From Paenibacillus tyrphae (GTDB lineage: Bacteria; Bacillota; Bacilli; Paenibacillales; NBRC-103111), in the NCBI RefSeq assembly GCF_000722545.1, contig NZ_JNVM01000012.1, positions 1 to 64,000 on the forward strand: a DNA stretch of 64,000 nt. The letters are read 5' to 3'. Of this stretch, positions 53,972-63,087 are shown piece after piece (positions within the stretch are counted from its first letter, which is position 1; each line of letters starts with the position of its first letter). The position numbers and the translations under genes are program-made. The notes under the pieces were generated by a model, which worked only from the letters and a program-made list of their open reading frames with translations, did not search any database and was not told the origin of the DNA.

Positions 53972-55322
53972 ACCGAACCTGCTTATACTGGACGATGAAA
54001 TTTCGATCTGCAAATCGCTTTCGTTTATTTTGGAAGACGATTACGAGGTTTATGCGTCCACCAACCCCGATGAGGCCATCGCCCTGTTCTCTCACGTCGC
54101 CTTCTCGATCGCCCTGCTCGACCTGCGGCTCGGGATGCGCGACGGCATCGACGTGCTGAAACAGATCCGCAGCGTCTCCCCCCGAACGGTCGTCATCATC
54201 ATGACGGCGTACGGCAGCATCCCGTCGGCGGTGGAAGCGATGCGGCAAGGCGCGTTCTACTATGCTTCCAAGCCGATCGATATGCACGAATTGAAGGTGC
54301 TGCTGGAAAAGGCGATGGAGCAATTTCAACTGCAATCGCGGGTCGAATGGCTGAACGAAGAGATTCAAAAAGCATACGACGTGCACGGCTTGATCGGGCA
54401 CAGCGTGCAGATGCAGAACGTCTTCTCGCTGATCGACAAGGTCAAGAACATCGATTCCAGCGTCCTGATCATGGGAGAAAGCGGTACGGGCAAAGAGCTG
54501 GTCGCACGCGCGATTCATTTTGCCGGCGACCGGCAGAAGCAGGTGTTCTCGACGATCAACTGCGCCGCCATCCCCGCCAATCTGATCGAGTCGGAGCTGT
54601 TCGGCTATGAAAAAGGAGCCTTTACCGGCGCCGTGGCCCGAAAAACGGGCATTTTCGAAACGGCCAACGGCGGCACGCTGTTTCTGGACGAGATCGGCGA
54701 GCTCGATATCGGGCTGCAGAGCAAGCTGCTCCGCGTGCTGCAGGAGAAAGCGATCATGCGAATCGGCGGGCAGAAGGAAATCGCGATCGACGTGCGGATT
54801 ATTGCGGCCACAAACCGGGACTTGAAGAAGGAAATTCAGCAGGGCAAGTTCCGGGAGGACTTGTACTACCGGCTGAACGTCATTCCGATCCCGCTGCCGC
54901 CGCTGCGCGAACGGCAAGAAGATATCCCTTCGCTGATTCAGCACTTCATCAACAAAATCAACGAGCGCATGTCGAAGCAAATCAAAGACATCGAGCCGGA
55001 CGCGCTTCAACTGCTGCTGGACTATCCGTTTCCCGGTAACGTGCGGGAGCTGCAGAACATCATCGAGCGTTCAATTGCGCTGGCGGACGGCGACCGGGTG
55101 ACCGTTAGCGACCTGCCCGGAGACCTGCAAACGAAACCGGCGCAGCCCGCCGACAGCAAGCTTGTGCCCGTCTACGTCGGAGAAACGATGGAAGCGATCG
55201 AGCGCAAAGTGATTCTGTCTACGCTCCAAGCGATGGACGGCAATCGGCGTAAGACGGCAGAGACGCTCGGCATCGGAGAGCGCACGCTGCGCGACAAGCT
55301 GGCCCGTTACCGGGCTGAATAA
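53964..55322 (+). CDS. NtrC-family sigma-54-dependent response regulator
   Basis: 452 residues. Receiver domain with Asp53 as phosphoacceptor (IALLDLRLGMRDG), AAA+ domain (about 140-375) with Walker A GESGTGKE (171-178), the sigma-54 contact loop GAFTGA (218-223) and Walker B GGTLFLDEIGEL, and a C-terminal Fis-type HTH (NRRKTAETLGIGERTLRDKLARY). It should open the -24/-12 promoter located 360 bases downstream. Translationally coupled to the kinase gene. Confidence 0.96.
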   Translation: MPKPNLLILDDEISICKSLSFILEDDYEVYASTNPDEAIALFSHVAFSIALLDLRLGMRDGIDVLKQIRSVSPRTVVIIMTAYGSIPSAVEAMRQGAFYYASKPIDMHELKVLLEKAMEQFQLQSRVEWLNEEIQKAYDVHGLIGHSVQMQNVFSLIDKVKNIDSSVLIMGESGTGKELVARAIHFAGDRQKQVFSTINCAAIPANLIESELFGYEKGAFTGAVARKTGIFETANGGTLFLDEIGELDIGLQSKLLRVLQEKAIMRIGGQKEIAIDVRIIAATNRDLKKEIQQGKFREDLYYRLNVIPIPLPPLRERQEDIPSLIQHFINKINERMSKQIKDIEPDALQLLLDYPFPGNVRELQNIIERSIALADGDRVTVSDLPGDLQTKPAQPADSKLVPVYVGETMEAIERKVILSTLQAMDGNRRKTAETLGIGERTLRDKLARYRAE

Positions 55323-55420
55323 GGACCGGGCGGCAAAAACCGCCCGGCAGATTTCGCCGCCCCGGCAATTTCCGCCGCTTTTTTGAGCCTCTACACCACT
55401 CTTTTCTCCCTTATCCGCCT
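55323..55420. other. Hairpin after the regulator gene
   Basis: CCGGGCGG-CAAAAA-CCGCCCGG (55326-55347) right after the stop; no T-run follows, so termination would be weak. Confidence 0.45.
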
Positions 55421-55602
55421 GCCTTTCCACCCTACTTCACCGGTTTTCTCGCCTGCCTACCACCTTTCCACCCTACTTCACCGGTTTTCACCCGCCCATC
55501 GCCTTTCCCATCCATTACACCGGTTTTCGCCTCTCTACCACCCTCCCAACTTTGCCGATTTTCGCCTGTCCGCCGCCTTTCCGCCCTGCTCCGCGGCTTT
55601 TC
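55421..55602 (+). repeat. Five phased 28-bp direct repeats, candidate enhancer
   Basis: Copies at 55421-55448, 55462-55489, 55501-55528, 55536-55563 and 55575-55602. The first two are near identical (CCTTTCCACCCTACTTCACC then GGTTTTC); the others drift but keep CTTTCC at the start and (C)GGTTTTC-like ends. Starts are 41, 39, 35 and 39 bases apart, close to four helical turns. They lie 80-260 bases before a sigma-54 promoter and behind its likely activator gene. Not coding. Confidence 0.7.
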
Positions 55603-55681
55603 CGTTCCATGCCTTCCCATCCGCTCTTGCCCTTCCCCAATCCAAGCCCAGCCCCCTACCGTTCGCTCTGCCGAAAACCTA

Positions 55682-55698
55682 TTGGCACGATATTTGCT
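55682..55698 (+). promoter_or_regulatory. Sigma-54 (-24/-12) promoter
   Basis: TTGGCACGATATTTGCT: both elements match the consensus TGGCAC-N5-TTGC(A/T) exactly. It lies 48 bases before the amino-acid-binding-protein gene. Confidence 0.92.
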
Positions 55699-55745
55699 TA
55701 TAGGAAAAGCGTAACGATAAACCTACATGCAGGGGGAATTATACA

Positions 55746-56558
55746 ATGATGTTCAAACCAAAAAAGCAGGCTCTTCTGGCAGTATTCTGTATGTTGACGC
55801 TCATAGTCTCCGCATGTGGCAGCAAGCCCGACGCTTCGGCGGGACAACAAGCTCCGGCGGCTGCGAGCAGCAACGAAATCTTATCTAAAATCGCCAAAAC
55901 GAAAACGCTTACGGTCGGAACGGACGCCACTTTCAAGCCGTTCGAGTACAAATCCGGCGATCAATTCGAAGGCTTCGACATCGACTTGATCCGTGCGGTG
56001 GCTAAAGAGCTAGGAGCCGACAAAGTCAAATTCGTGGATACCGAATTCAAAGGGCTCATTCCGGGGCTGCAGGCGAAGAAGTTCGATCTTATCGTCTCGG
56101 CGATGTATATTACCGACGAGCGCAAGAAGACGATCGACTTCTCCGATTCGTATTTTCCGGGCGGTCTTTCGATCATGGTGAAGAAAGACAACGACACGAT
56201 AAAAGGCTTCGACGATCTGGCCGGAAAAAAAGCGGCGGTGCAAATCGGCACGAAATCGGTCAAATTCGTGGAAGAAAGCCACAAGAACATCGGGCTGGTC
56301 CAAGTGGAGAAAAACACGGAGATGTTCCTGGAGCTGGAGACCGGCAAGGTTGATGCCGTTATCACCGGATTCCCGGCGGCCAAAGCTTACGCCAAAGAAA
56401 AAGGCACGGTCAAAGTATTGCCCCAAACGCTCACCGAAGAGTACTACGGCTATGGCGTCCGCAAGGATAACCCGGAGTTCGTAAAGGCTGTCAACGATGC
56501 GGTCAAGAAGGTCAAAGACAGCGGCAAATACAACGAAATTGTTAAAAAATGGTTTTAA
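55746..56558 (+). CDS. Amino-acid ABC transporter binding lipoprotein
   Basis: 270 residues. Signal with lipobox LIVSAC (Cys21-22 region), then an SBP_bac_3 domain: KTLTVGTDATFKPFEYKSGD, FEGFDIDLIRAVAKELG, LIVSAMYITDERKKTIDFSD and QIGTKSVKFVEE. It captures a polar amino acid at the cell surface. AGGGGG precedes the start; a second ATG follows immediately (55749). First gene of a sigma-54-controlled operon. Confidence 0.95.
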   Translation: MMFKPKKQALLAVFCMLTLIVSACGSKPDASAGQQAPAAASSNEILSKIAKTKTLTVGTDATFKPFEYKSGDQFEGFDIDLIRAVAKELGADKVKFVDTEFKGLIPGLQAKKFDLIVSAMYITDERKKTIDFSDSYFPGGLSIMVKKDNDTIKGFDDLAGKKAAVQIGTKSVKFVEESHKNIGLVQVEKNTEMFLELETGKVDAVITGFPAAKAYAKEKGTVKVLPQTLTEEYYGYGVRKDNPEFVKAVNDAVKKVKDSGKYNEIVKKWF

Positions 56559-56599
56559 TAACCAAACAGGCAGCTTAGCTCGCGATTAGGAGGGAAACT

Positions 56600-57277
56600 A
56601 TGCAGCATTTTGACTTCAGCGTCCTTGGCGAGTGGCAGAATATCCGGCTGCTGCTGCAGTCGTTATGGTATACGGTCATTTACACGCTGGGCGGGTTTGT
56701 GCTCAGCCTGATCATCGGGACATTCATTTCGTTCGGACAAATGTCCAAGTTCAAGCCATGGAAATATGTATCGATCGCATATCTGTCCTGGTTCCGGGGG
56801 ACTCCGCTGCTCGTGCAGCTGTTCCTGCTCTATTACGGACTGCCGATCGTATTCGGCATCGATACGGTCCCGTGGGTGTCCGGCGTCGTCGCTTTGGGCA
56901 TGTACAGCGGCGCGTATGCTTCTCAGGTCATCCGCGGAGCCGTTCAATCGATCGACAAAGGGCAGATGGAGGCCGGACGCTCCCTCGGCTTCTCCTATGC
57001 GCAGACGATGCGCAAGATCGTGATCCCGCAGGCGGTGACCCGCATGCTGGCGCCAATGACCAACGAGTTCATCTCGCTCACGAAAAACTCCTCCCTGCTG
57101 TCGACGATTACGGTCGTCGAGCTGTTCCGGCAGGCGAACCTGCTGATTGCCGACACGTACAAAACGATCGAGTTTTTGCTGGCTATCGCGATTCTGTACT
57201 ATTTGGTCAACAACCTGATCGGGTTTATCGGCCTGCTGCTGGAAAGACGTCTCGGGACGGGGGATGATATGCGATGA
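56600..57277 (+). CDS. Amino-acid ABC transporter permease
   Basis: 225 residues with about five membrane segments, typical of the HisM/GlnP family. Family motifs: [40 protein letters not shown], and the EAA loop [37 protein letters not shown] is the usual C-terminal signature. Its stop overlaps the ATPase start. Confidence 0.95.
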   Translation: MQHFDFSVLGEWQNIRLLLQSLWYTVIYTLGGFVLSLIIGTFISFGQMSKFKPWKYVSIAYLSWFRGTPLLVQLFLLYYGLPIVFGIDTVPWVSGVVALGMYSGAYASQVIRGAVQSIDKGQMEAGRSLGFSYAQTMRKIVIPQAVTRMLAPMTNEFISLTKNSSLLSTITVVELFRQANLLIADTYKTIEFLLAIAILYYLVNNLIGFIGLLLERRLGTGDDMR

Positions 57278-58044
57278 TACGAATAAACGGGATTCACAAA
57301 TCGTTCGGAAGCAACCACGTGCTGCGTGGTGTCGATCTTCAGGTGCAGCAAGGAGAGGTCGTCGTCGTTCTTGGGCCGTCAGGCTCTGGCAAAAGCACGC
57401 TGCTGCGCTGCATCAACTATTTGGAGACGTACGACAAAGGCAACGTGGTCATCGAAGGCAAGCCGATCGGGCGCATTCCCATGCAAGGACAGGCCGTCCA
57501 GTCCGTGGAAATGCCGCAGAAGGACCTGAATGCCGTCCGTCAAGATGTCGGCATGGTGTTTCAATCGTTCAACTTGTTCCCGCACAAGTCGGTGCTGCAC
57601 AACATTACGATGGCTCCGACCTCGCTGCGGGGGATGAACAAGGAAGACGCTGAGCAATTGGCGCGCGAGCTGCTGCGCAAGGTCGGCCTGCAGGACAAGG
57701 CGGAGGCCCGTCCGTCCAGCCTGTCCGGCGGACAAAAGCAGCGGGTCGCCATTGCCCGCGCGCTCGCCATGAAGCCGAAGGTGATGCTGTTCGACGAACC
57801 GACCTCCGCATTGGACCCGGAGACGGTCGGCGAGGTGCTGCAGGTTATGCGCACCTTGGCGAAGGAAGGCATGACCATGGTCATCGTCACGCACGAGATG
57901 GGCTTCGCCCGGGACGTCGCGGACCGCGTCGTTGTGATGGACGGCGGCGTCATTATCGAGGAAGGCAAGCCGTCCGAAATTTTCACGAAGCCGACGCACC
58001 CGCGCACCCAAATGTTCCTGAGCCAAGTGCTCGAAAACAAGTAA
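57274..58044 (+). CDS. Amino-acid ABC transporter ATP-binding protein
   Basis: 256 residues. Walker [11 protein letters not shown]-loop [15 protein letters not shown] signature [15 protein letters not shown], Walker [15 protein letters not shown] and H-loop [11 protein letters not shown]. Matches the GlnQ/HisP family. ATGA overlap with the permease gene. Slightly longer than usual between Walker A and the Q-loop (an insertion around [17 protein letters not shown]). Confidence 0.96.
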   Translation: MIRINGIHKSFGSNHVLRGVDLQVQQGEVVVVLGPSGSGKSTLLRCINYLETYDKGNVVIEGKPIGRIPMQGQAVQSVEMPQKDLNAVRQDVGMVFQSFNLFPHKSVLHNITMAPTSLRGMNKEDAEQLARELLRKVGLQDKAEARPSSLSGGQKQRVAIARALAMKPKVMLFDEPTSALDPETVGEVLQVMRTLAKEGMTMVIVTHEMGFARDVADRVVVMDGGVIIEEGKPSEIFTKPTHPRTQMFLSQVLENK

Positions 58045-58084
58045 GGAAGCGCGTAAAATCATACAAAGGAGAAGAAAAAGCGTC

Positions 58085-59065
58085 ATGCACAAATTCACTC
58101 ATTTGCAGCGTCCCGGCGTTATGTTTACTCCGGGCGCAGGGGACCCGTATGTGACCCGGCTCTGCGACTGGATTACGGAATGGGACGGGCAGCGGCCGCT
58201 CGACGCCGCAATAGTCGGGGCTCCGCTGTCGAAAAGCTCGATCAGCTTCTCCGGCGCCCACCTTCATCCTGCTACGCTAAGACAACTGTTCAGTGCCTTT
58301 ACGACGTACAACTTCGAAGCGGATTTGGACCTAAGCAGCCTGCGCGTCAACGACCTCGGAGATGTCGGCATGCACGTCACCGACATCCCGCAGTGCCACC
58401 GCAATATCGAACAGGCGTTTCAAGAAATTTCGCAGCAGCTCCCCTCCACGATTCCGTGTCTGGTGGGAGGCGATCACTCGATTACATTCCCGGCGCTGAC
58501 GGGCATTCAGAGCGTGCGCCAAGAGCGCATTGGGCTGATCCAATTCGATGCGCACCTCGATGTCCGGGATACGGCCTACGGCGGCAGATCAAACGGAACG
58601 CCCATCCGCAGTCTGGTGGAAAACAGCGTTATCCGGGGCGAAGATATCGTGAATATCGGCCTGCGCAGCTTCGCCAATTCCAAAGCGTACCGCGACTTCG
58701 CCGAGCAGCAGGGCATTACGCTTTATACGGCAAGACAAGTCCGGGAGGAAGGCATCAAGCCGATTCTGGAGCGGACGATCCGCGAGCTTGCCGCCAAGAC
58801 GGATTCTGTCTACGTCACATTCGATGTCGACGTGCTGGACCAAGCCGATGTACCCGGCGTGCCGGCGATCGGGCCCGGCGGTCTCTCGCCGGTCGACCTG
58901 TTCACCTGCGCCGAGCTGCTCGGGGAGTGGAACCGCGTCATCGGCATGGACATGGTCTGTGTGGACCCGAGCCGGGATACGCGCGACAGGACGTCGCGCA
59001 TAAGCCTGCACGTCCTGCTGTACTTCTTGACCGGACTCGCCAGACGACGGCACGCGCTCGCTTAA
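58085..59065 (+). CDS. Arginase/agmatinase/formimidoylglutamase superfamily hydrolase
   Basis: 326 residues. The binuclear manganese site is complete: His131 (GGDHSITFP), Asp155, His157, Asp159 (QFDAHLDVRD), Asp247 and Asp249 (VTFDVDVLDQADVPG). Family members cleave a guanidino or formimino group to release urea or formamide. The segment RSNGTPIRSLVEN and overall layout look more like formimidoylglutamase (HutG) than arginase, an inference. It closes the sigma-54 transporter operon, so it probably degrades the imported amino acid or a product of it. Confidence 0.9.
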   Translation: MHKFTHLQRPGVMFTPGAGDPYVTRLCDWITEWDGQRPLDAAIVGAPLSKSSISFSGAHLHPATLRQLFSAFTTYNFEADLDLSSLRVNDLGDVGMHVTDIPQCHRNIEQAFQEISQQLPSTIPCLVGGDHSITFPALTGIQSVRQERIGLIQFDAHLDVRDTAYGGRSNGTPIRSLVENSVIRGEDIVNIGLRSFANSKAYRDFAEQQGITLYTARQVREEGIKPILERTIRELAAKTDSVYVTFDVDVLDQADVPGVPAIGPGGLSPVDLFTCAELLGEWNRVIGMDMVCVDPSRDTRDRTSRISLHVLLYFLTGLARRRHALA

Positions 59066-59081
59066 TGCAGCTTTACGATGG

Positions 59082-59110
59082 GACCTGCTGCCGTGACAGC
59101 AGGTCTTTTT
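59082..59110 (+). terminator. Terminator of the amino-acid operon
   Basis: GACCTGCTG-CCGTGA-CAGCAGGTC followed by TTTTTG. Confidence 0.9.
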
Positions 59111-59111
59111 G

Positions 59112-59855
59112 TCACAAGCTTGATTTGCCCTGCATATAGTTGTCGTACGCCTGCTTGACCCAATCGAACAAAAAGGCGCTGCCGCCGTGATCGGGGTGAA
59201 GCTTTTTCATTAATGTCCGATAACGCTGCTTCAGCTCCTTGGGCGAGGCGTCGTCCGTAGCTCCGATCAGCGCCGGAAAGGACACCGGTCCCCTGCTTGG
59301 CCCCGCCGTTCTCGCAGAGTCCGACGAGCTGTCCCCGTAATGCCGGTTATACGACTTTTTCTCGTCCGATGCTTGCCGGTGCAGCTCCTGAAAATCGGCT
59401 TCCAGCCTGTCGAGATACGGCGCCAGCTCTTCCTCCGCCCCAGGCCATTCCCCTTCCCAAAATTCGTGTTCGAACTGTTCGTAGAGCGCGTCGAACCGGT
59501 CCATCAAATCGTTCAGCATGATCATCGAAGCCCGGATCTTCTCCGTGAGACGGAAAATACGGATGACCTGATGCACCGCCCACTCCGGCATGTTCAGCGC
59601 AAAGGCATGAAGCGCCCTGTTCATATATTTGTCGGGCAAGCGAGTATCCTCCCAGAACTCCAGCAAGGCCTGTTGCTGCTCATGGCTGAGCTTCTTTCCG
59701 ATCTGTACGGCTACCGGCAGGCTGACGGCGCCTTTGCTTAGCTGGGCCTTCCAGCTCTCCGTCAAATTCGTTAGCGCAACCACAACCGGAATCAGCCGAT
59801 CGTCCGTCACCGTAATGATCTCCGGATCGGGACGGTTCTTCATCGTATCGTCCAT
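59112..59855 (-). CDS. Protein with C-terminal J (DnaJ) domain
   Basis: 247 residues from ATG 59855 (GAGGAG upstream). The N-terminal 170 residues are mostly helical and unfamiliar (ITVTDDRLIPVVVALTNLTE, LEFWEDTRLPDKYMNRALHA). The C-terminus is a J domain: GATDDASPKELKQRYRTLMK, then the HPD motif in KKLHPDHGG. Such proteins recruit Hsp70 (DnaK) to a particular client. No zinc-finger or substrate domain of DnaJ is present, so it is a specialised co-chaperone. It follows the SufR-like regulator on the same strand. Confidence 0.85.
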   Translation of the reverse strand: MDDTMKNRPDPEIITVTDDRLIPVVVALTNLTESWKAQLSKGAVSLPVAVQIGKKLSHEQQQALLEFWEDTRLPDKYMNRALHAFALNMPEWAVHQVIRIFRLTEKIRASMIMLNDLMDRFDALYEQFEHEFWEGEWPGAEEELAPYLDRLEADFQELHRQASDEKKSYNRHYGDSSSDSARTAGPSRGPVSFPALIGATDDASPKELKQRYRTLMKKLHPDHGGSAFLFDWVKQAYDNYMQGKSSL

Positions 59856-59883
59856 TCGCTGTACTCCTCTTCCGCTTCCAAGT

Positions 59884-60534
59884 CTAGGCCTGACCCGAAT
59901 TGATCGTATATTGGCACTTCCGCCCGCCTTCCGCCATACATTCCTTACGCGCAACGGGCACGGCAAGCAGGGCTTGAAACAGCGACAGCTCGCACTGGCA
60001 GGCCTGCCGGTGGCGGACGGCCACTTGATAGATCGGACAATTCGCTTCCTCGAAGACGAACGTTCCGTCTCCTCTTTTTTCGACTTTAACCATATACCCT
60101 TCCTGCTCTTGCAGCCGGGCCAGCCTCTCCACACGTTTCTCCAAATCCAAGCCTCGAAACGTATCCTCATGTCTCTGCAGCCATCTTTCTTTCCGCCGCT
60201 GAAACAAGCGGCTGACTTGACCGTCGCCGAAATTATCCTTCACTTCGTCGAGCAAATCGTTGACGATCGCGTCGTAGCCGTTCGCAAACAAAGCCCCGGC
60301 CTTTTCCGTCAAGCTGTATAAATAAGTCGGTCTCCCCGCGCTTTGACGTAGGATGTTCGTCTGCACATATTGATCCTTTTGCAGTTCGTGAATATGACGC
60401 CGAACAGCCACCCCCGATATGCCCAACTTCTCGGCCGCTTCCTGAATGCTGATTTTGCCCCGCTTTTTTAGCAAAATCAGCAGCGCTCTCCGTGTCGAGC
60501 GGTCCTCTTGATACGAGCTTCGAATATTTATCAT
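59884..60534 (-). CDS. SufR-like HTH regulator with Cys-rich C-terminus
   Basis: 216 residues. N-terminal winged HTH (STRRALLILLKKRGKISIQE, AAEKLGISGVAVRRHIHELQ) followed by GRPTYLYSLTEKAGALF, the usual wing of the DeoR/SufR-like class. The C-terminal part has five cysteines, C-x12-C-x-C-x17-C-x7-C (from EANCPIYQVAV to RKCQYTI), consistent with an Fe-S cluster. SufR-type proteins repress Fe-S assembly genes while holding a cluster. No suf genes are in the window. A palindrome CTGATT-TT-AATCAG lies just upstream. Confidence 0.85.
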   Translation of the reverse strand: MINIRSSYQEDRSTRRALLILLKKRGKISIQEAAEKLGISGVAVRRHIHELQKDQYVQTNILRQSAGRPTYLYSLTEKAGALFANGYDAIVNDLLDEVKDNFGDGQVSRLFQRRKERWLQRHEDTFRGLDLEKRVERLARLQEQEGYMVKVEKRGDGTFVFEEANCPIYQVAVRHRQACQCELSLFQALLAVPVARKECMAEGGRKCQYTINSGQA

Positions 60535-60548
60535 GCGTTTTCACCTGC

Positions 60549-60562
60549 CTGATTTTAATCAG
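60549..60562. promoter_or_regulatory. Palindrome upstream of the SufR-like gene
   Basis: Perfect CTGATT-TT-AATCAG, 15 bases before the regulator's start codon: a candidate autoregulatory operator. Confidence 0.4.
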
Positions 60563-60806
60563 TTAATTCGATCTCCGGACGATTCCATTATTCCCCATTA
60601 TATACCTAACGGATTAGTTTTGTACATGGTAAACTTTTTTGCCCAAAGGAAAATATCACAAATCCATTGTTCATCCCAAAATCTACGTCATTATATTAAA
60701 GAAAACTCTCGACGGTGAAGACCATCTTGTGCGAATGGGAAACAACAGGGGGAAATGGTAAAATATGCAGTACCTATCATTTTATCTATTAAAAGGGGAT
60801 CGGGGC

Positions 60807-61727
60807 ATGAGCCGAAGAAGATTGCAGATTGGCATGTGGATAGCATTCAGCGAAGAGGGTATGGAACGTTTCGGTTCCGATGCGATTAGCGGAATTGAAA
60901 TTTGCCAGTATCGCGATAACGAAAGCTTATTGTATACAACGAAAGTCTGTAAAGAGAAGGGGCTTTCCTTTGGCATTCATACGCCGGTTTTCGGCGGACA
61001 GGCGTACAGGCTCCCGCGAATCACTTCCATAGACCGCGAGGAGCGGGAAGAAGCCTTGCACCGCGTAGAACGCGAAGTCCGTATAGCAGCGGAATATGGC
61101 GCCGATTATATTTTGTTTCATTATCCTTTTGTGCCGATATTCCCATTGGAAACGAAACAGGTTTACGCCAACATGCCGAAGCCGGGCGAACGCTATGAAG
61201 CCGATCAGATCGATACAGCTCAGTTGCGGGACATTTCCCTTCGATTGTTTGATGCGCTTTGCGAGCTTCAACACCGCTATGGGCAGCGTATCGTATTAGA
61301 GCATGATTTTTGGGGAGAGCATGAGGAGCTGCTTACGATGATGTTCCGGGAGCATCCGGAAATCGGGCTGGTTGTGGATACGTCGCGGCTGGATATTTCC
61401 GCCAAAGCGTTTCACAATGTCGAACCGATGCGCTGGCTCGAAGCCGTAGCGCCATATGTTTATTTGGTCCATTACAGCAACGTCCGGTACGAAGAGGACC
61501 GGTTCATTCATCATCTTCCCGTTCTGCCGGAGCATGATGATGACGACCGCTGTGGGGATGCCTACGCCTATCTCGCCTATTTAGCACAGCGGAACGAACG
61601 GTTTCACGTGACCTTCGAGCACAAAGCCAACCTGATCAACCGCAATCAGCTGCTTGAGCTTTATGCCCGAACGGAACGGCTGCTACAAACCTCGCTGAAG
61701 AAATCTGACCCGGTTCTAAGTGAATGA
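60807..61727 (+). CDS. TIM-barrel protein of the sugar-phosphate isomerase/AP-endonuclease-2 superfamily
   Basis: 306 residues from ATG 60807 (AGGGG eight bases upstream); ATG 60765 is an alternative. Barrel strands carry likely metal ligands: GLSFGIHTPVFGG, YILFHYPFVP, IVLEHDFWGEHEE, IGLVVDTSRLDI, YLVHYSNVRYE and HVTFEHKANL. The Glu/His/Asp pattern resembles xylose-isomerase-like enzymes. Substrate unknown. A methyltransferase gene follows on the same strand after about 85 bases. Confidence 0.82.
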   Translation: MSRRRLQIGMWIAFSEEGMERFGSDAISGIEICQYRDNESLLYTTKVCKEKGLSFGIHTPVFGGQAYRLPRITSIDREEREEALHRVEREVRIAAEYGADYILFHYPFVPIFPLETKQVYANMPKPGERYEADQIDTAQLRDISLRLFDALCELQHRYGQRIVLEHDFWGEHEELLTMMFREHPEIGLVVDTSRLDISAKAFHNVEPMRWLEAVAPYVYLVHYSNVRYEEDRFIHHLPVLPEHDDDDRCGDAYAYLAYLAQRNERFHVTFEHKANLINRNQLLELYARTERLLQTSLKKSDPVLSE

Positions 61728-61811
61728 ATGCAGCCCCCTTGACCTTCACGTAACGGAAAGGTGTACGCTATCGGTGCAACGACATCCGATGAAGGAGAGG
61801 TACTTATACTT

Positions 61812-62498
61812 ATGCCGAATCATGATCAAATTTATGCCGAGCAAGCAGGGTGTTACCACCGCTTAATCAGCAAACAACCCGAACTGGCGCATATCGTGCA
61901 ATCCATCAAGCCGTTCGCAGGACTCGACATCGTCGATCTGGGCGCCGGAAGCGGCAGGTTATCGTCCGTCTTGATCGGACAAGCACGGTCGCTGACGGCA
62001 ACCGATGCATCCGCCGCGATGCTGGACGTCTTGAAGGAGCGCATCGCCGAAACGGACCGTCCCCGCCTGTGCACAGTCGTCGCGGATCATCGCGAGCTGC
62101 CTTTGCCGGACGCGAGCGCGGACTTGATCGTTTCCGGTTGGAGCCTGGGCTACTTGGCGAACAGCAACGATCCGATGTGGTCGTCCAATCTGGAGCGCAT
62201 CCTGCAGGAAATAAACCGGGTGCTTCGTCCCGGTGGAACCGTCATCATCTTCGAAACGATGGGCACAGGCTTCGAAACGCCGAATCCGCCGGATTTTCTC
62301 TTGAACTATTATGCGGCTTTGGAGCGGCAGTATGGCTTTACCCACCAATGGATTCGCTCGGATTATACATTCGAGAGTCTGAGTGAAGCGGAAGAACTAA
62401 CCCGCTTTTTCTTCGGCGAAGAAGTGGCCTCCCAAGTCGCCGCAAAAGGCTGGACGACCGTTCCCGAATGCGCCGGCATCTGGTTCAAACATTATTAA
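61812..62498 (+). CDS. Class I SAM-dependent methyltransferase
   Basis: 228 residues from ATG 61812 (AAGGAGAGG upstream). Methyltransferase_11/25-type core: motif I IVDLGAGSGRLSSVL, acidic TATDASAAMLDVL, VVADHRELPLPDASADLIVSG (two motifs here), and post-motif RVLRPGGTVIIFETMG. Substrate is not deducible. Terminator follows. Confidence 0.92.
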   Translation: MPNHDQIYAEQAGCYHRLISKQPELAHIVQSIKPFAGLDIVDLGAGSGRLSSVLIGQARSLTATDASAAMLDVLKERIAETDRPRLCTVVADHRELPLPDASADLIVSGWSLGYLANSNDPMWSSNLERILQEINRVLRPGGTVIIFETMGTGFETPNPPDFLLNYYAALERQYGFTHQWIRSDYTFESLSEAEELTRFFFGEEVASQVAAKGWTTVPECAGIWFKHY

Positions 62499-62517
62499 GC
62501 GCTCCCGGCAAGGCAAA

Positions 62518-62565
62518 GAGGCTGTTCTGTCCGAGAAGTATTCTTCTCGGACAGACAGCCTCCCT
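62518..62565. terminator. Bidirectional terminator
   Basis: GAGGCTGTCTGTCC-type stem: GAGGCTGT/ACAGCCTC plus CTGTCCGAGAA/TTCTCGGACAG; between convergent methyltransferase and DUF420 genes. Confidence 0.85.
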
Positions 62566-62580
62566 TTAGTGTAGAACGTC

Positions 62581-63042
62581 CTACAACCCTAAAATCGCAT
62601 CAATCATCGGCTTCGTATCCCCGCCCGGGTACAACAGATAGAGCAGAATGTACACGGCCACACCGGTTGGCGCCGTCAGCAGCCACATGACCGCCGTCCA
62701 GCGGCCGATTTTGCGGTGCTTGGCAAACTTCTTATTGAACGCGTGCAGCAGCGTTACAATGCCGAAAACACCTGCGAGCGTTGCGAGCGTAATATGGAAA
62801 AACAAAAACAAGTGATAGGCCAGCTTCAAATTCTCCGGTCCGCCGAAAGACGTGTTGCCGATAAAGATCGTCCGGCTGGCATAAATCAGAAAGAATGCCA
62901 GCGCAAATCCCGAGCCCCAGAGCATCAGCTTTTGGTGCGTTTCCCGGTTCCCCTTCACAATGTGGTACCAGCCAAACGCGACAAAGACGGCGCTTATCAC
63001 AATAAAAGACGTACTAATCGTTGGCAAAATCGCTATTTTCAC
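62581..63042 (-). CDS. DUF420 (YozB/CtaM-like) membrane protein
   Basis: 153 residues, four membrane segments. Family histidines appear in FGWYHIVKGNRETHQKLML, LAYHLFLFFHITLATLAG and FNKKFAKHRKIGRWTAVMWL, giving a possible haem or copper site. Relatives are needed for haem-copper oxidase maturation. Its position after ctaG on the same strand supports this. Confidence 0.87.
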   Translation of the reverse strand: MKIAILPTISTSFIVISAVFVAFGWYHIVKGNRETHQKLMLWGSGFALAFFLIYASRTIFIGNTSFGGPENLKLAYHLFLFFHITLATLAGVFGIVTLLHAFNKKFAKHRKIGRWTAVMWLLTAPTGVAVYILLYLLYPGGDTKPMIDAILGL

Positions 63043-63087
63043 GTGTACCCCACCCGTTCACTTTGCAATAAACATTCCACCTTGCAA

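Noticed and set aside
55421..55602. CRISPR array
   Set aside because: Repeats are degenerate, the gaps between them only 7-13 bases, and no cas genes are nearby.
55383..55703. 106-residue Pro/Phe-rich plus frame
   Set aside because: Translation of the phased repeats upstream of the sigma-54 promoter; no ribosome site.
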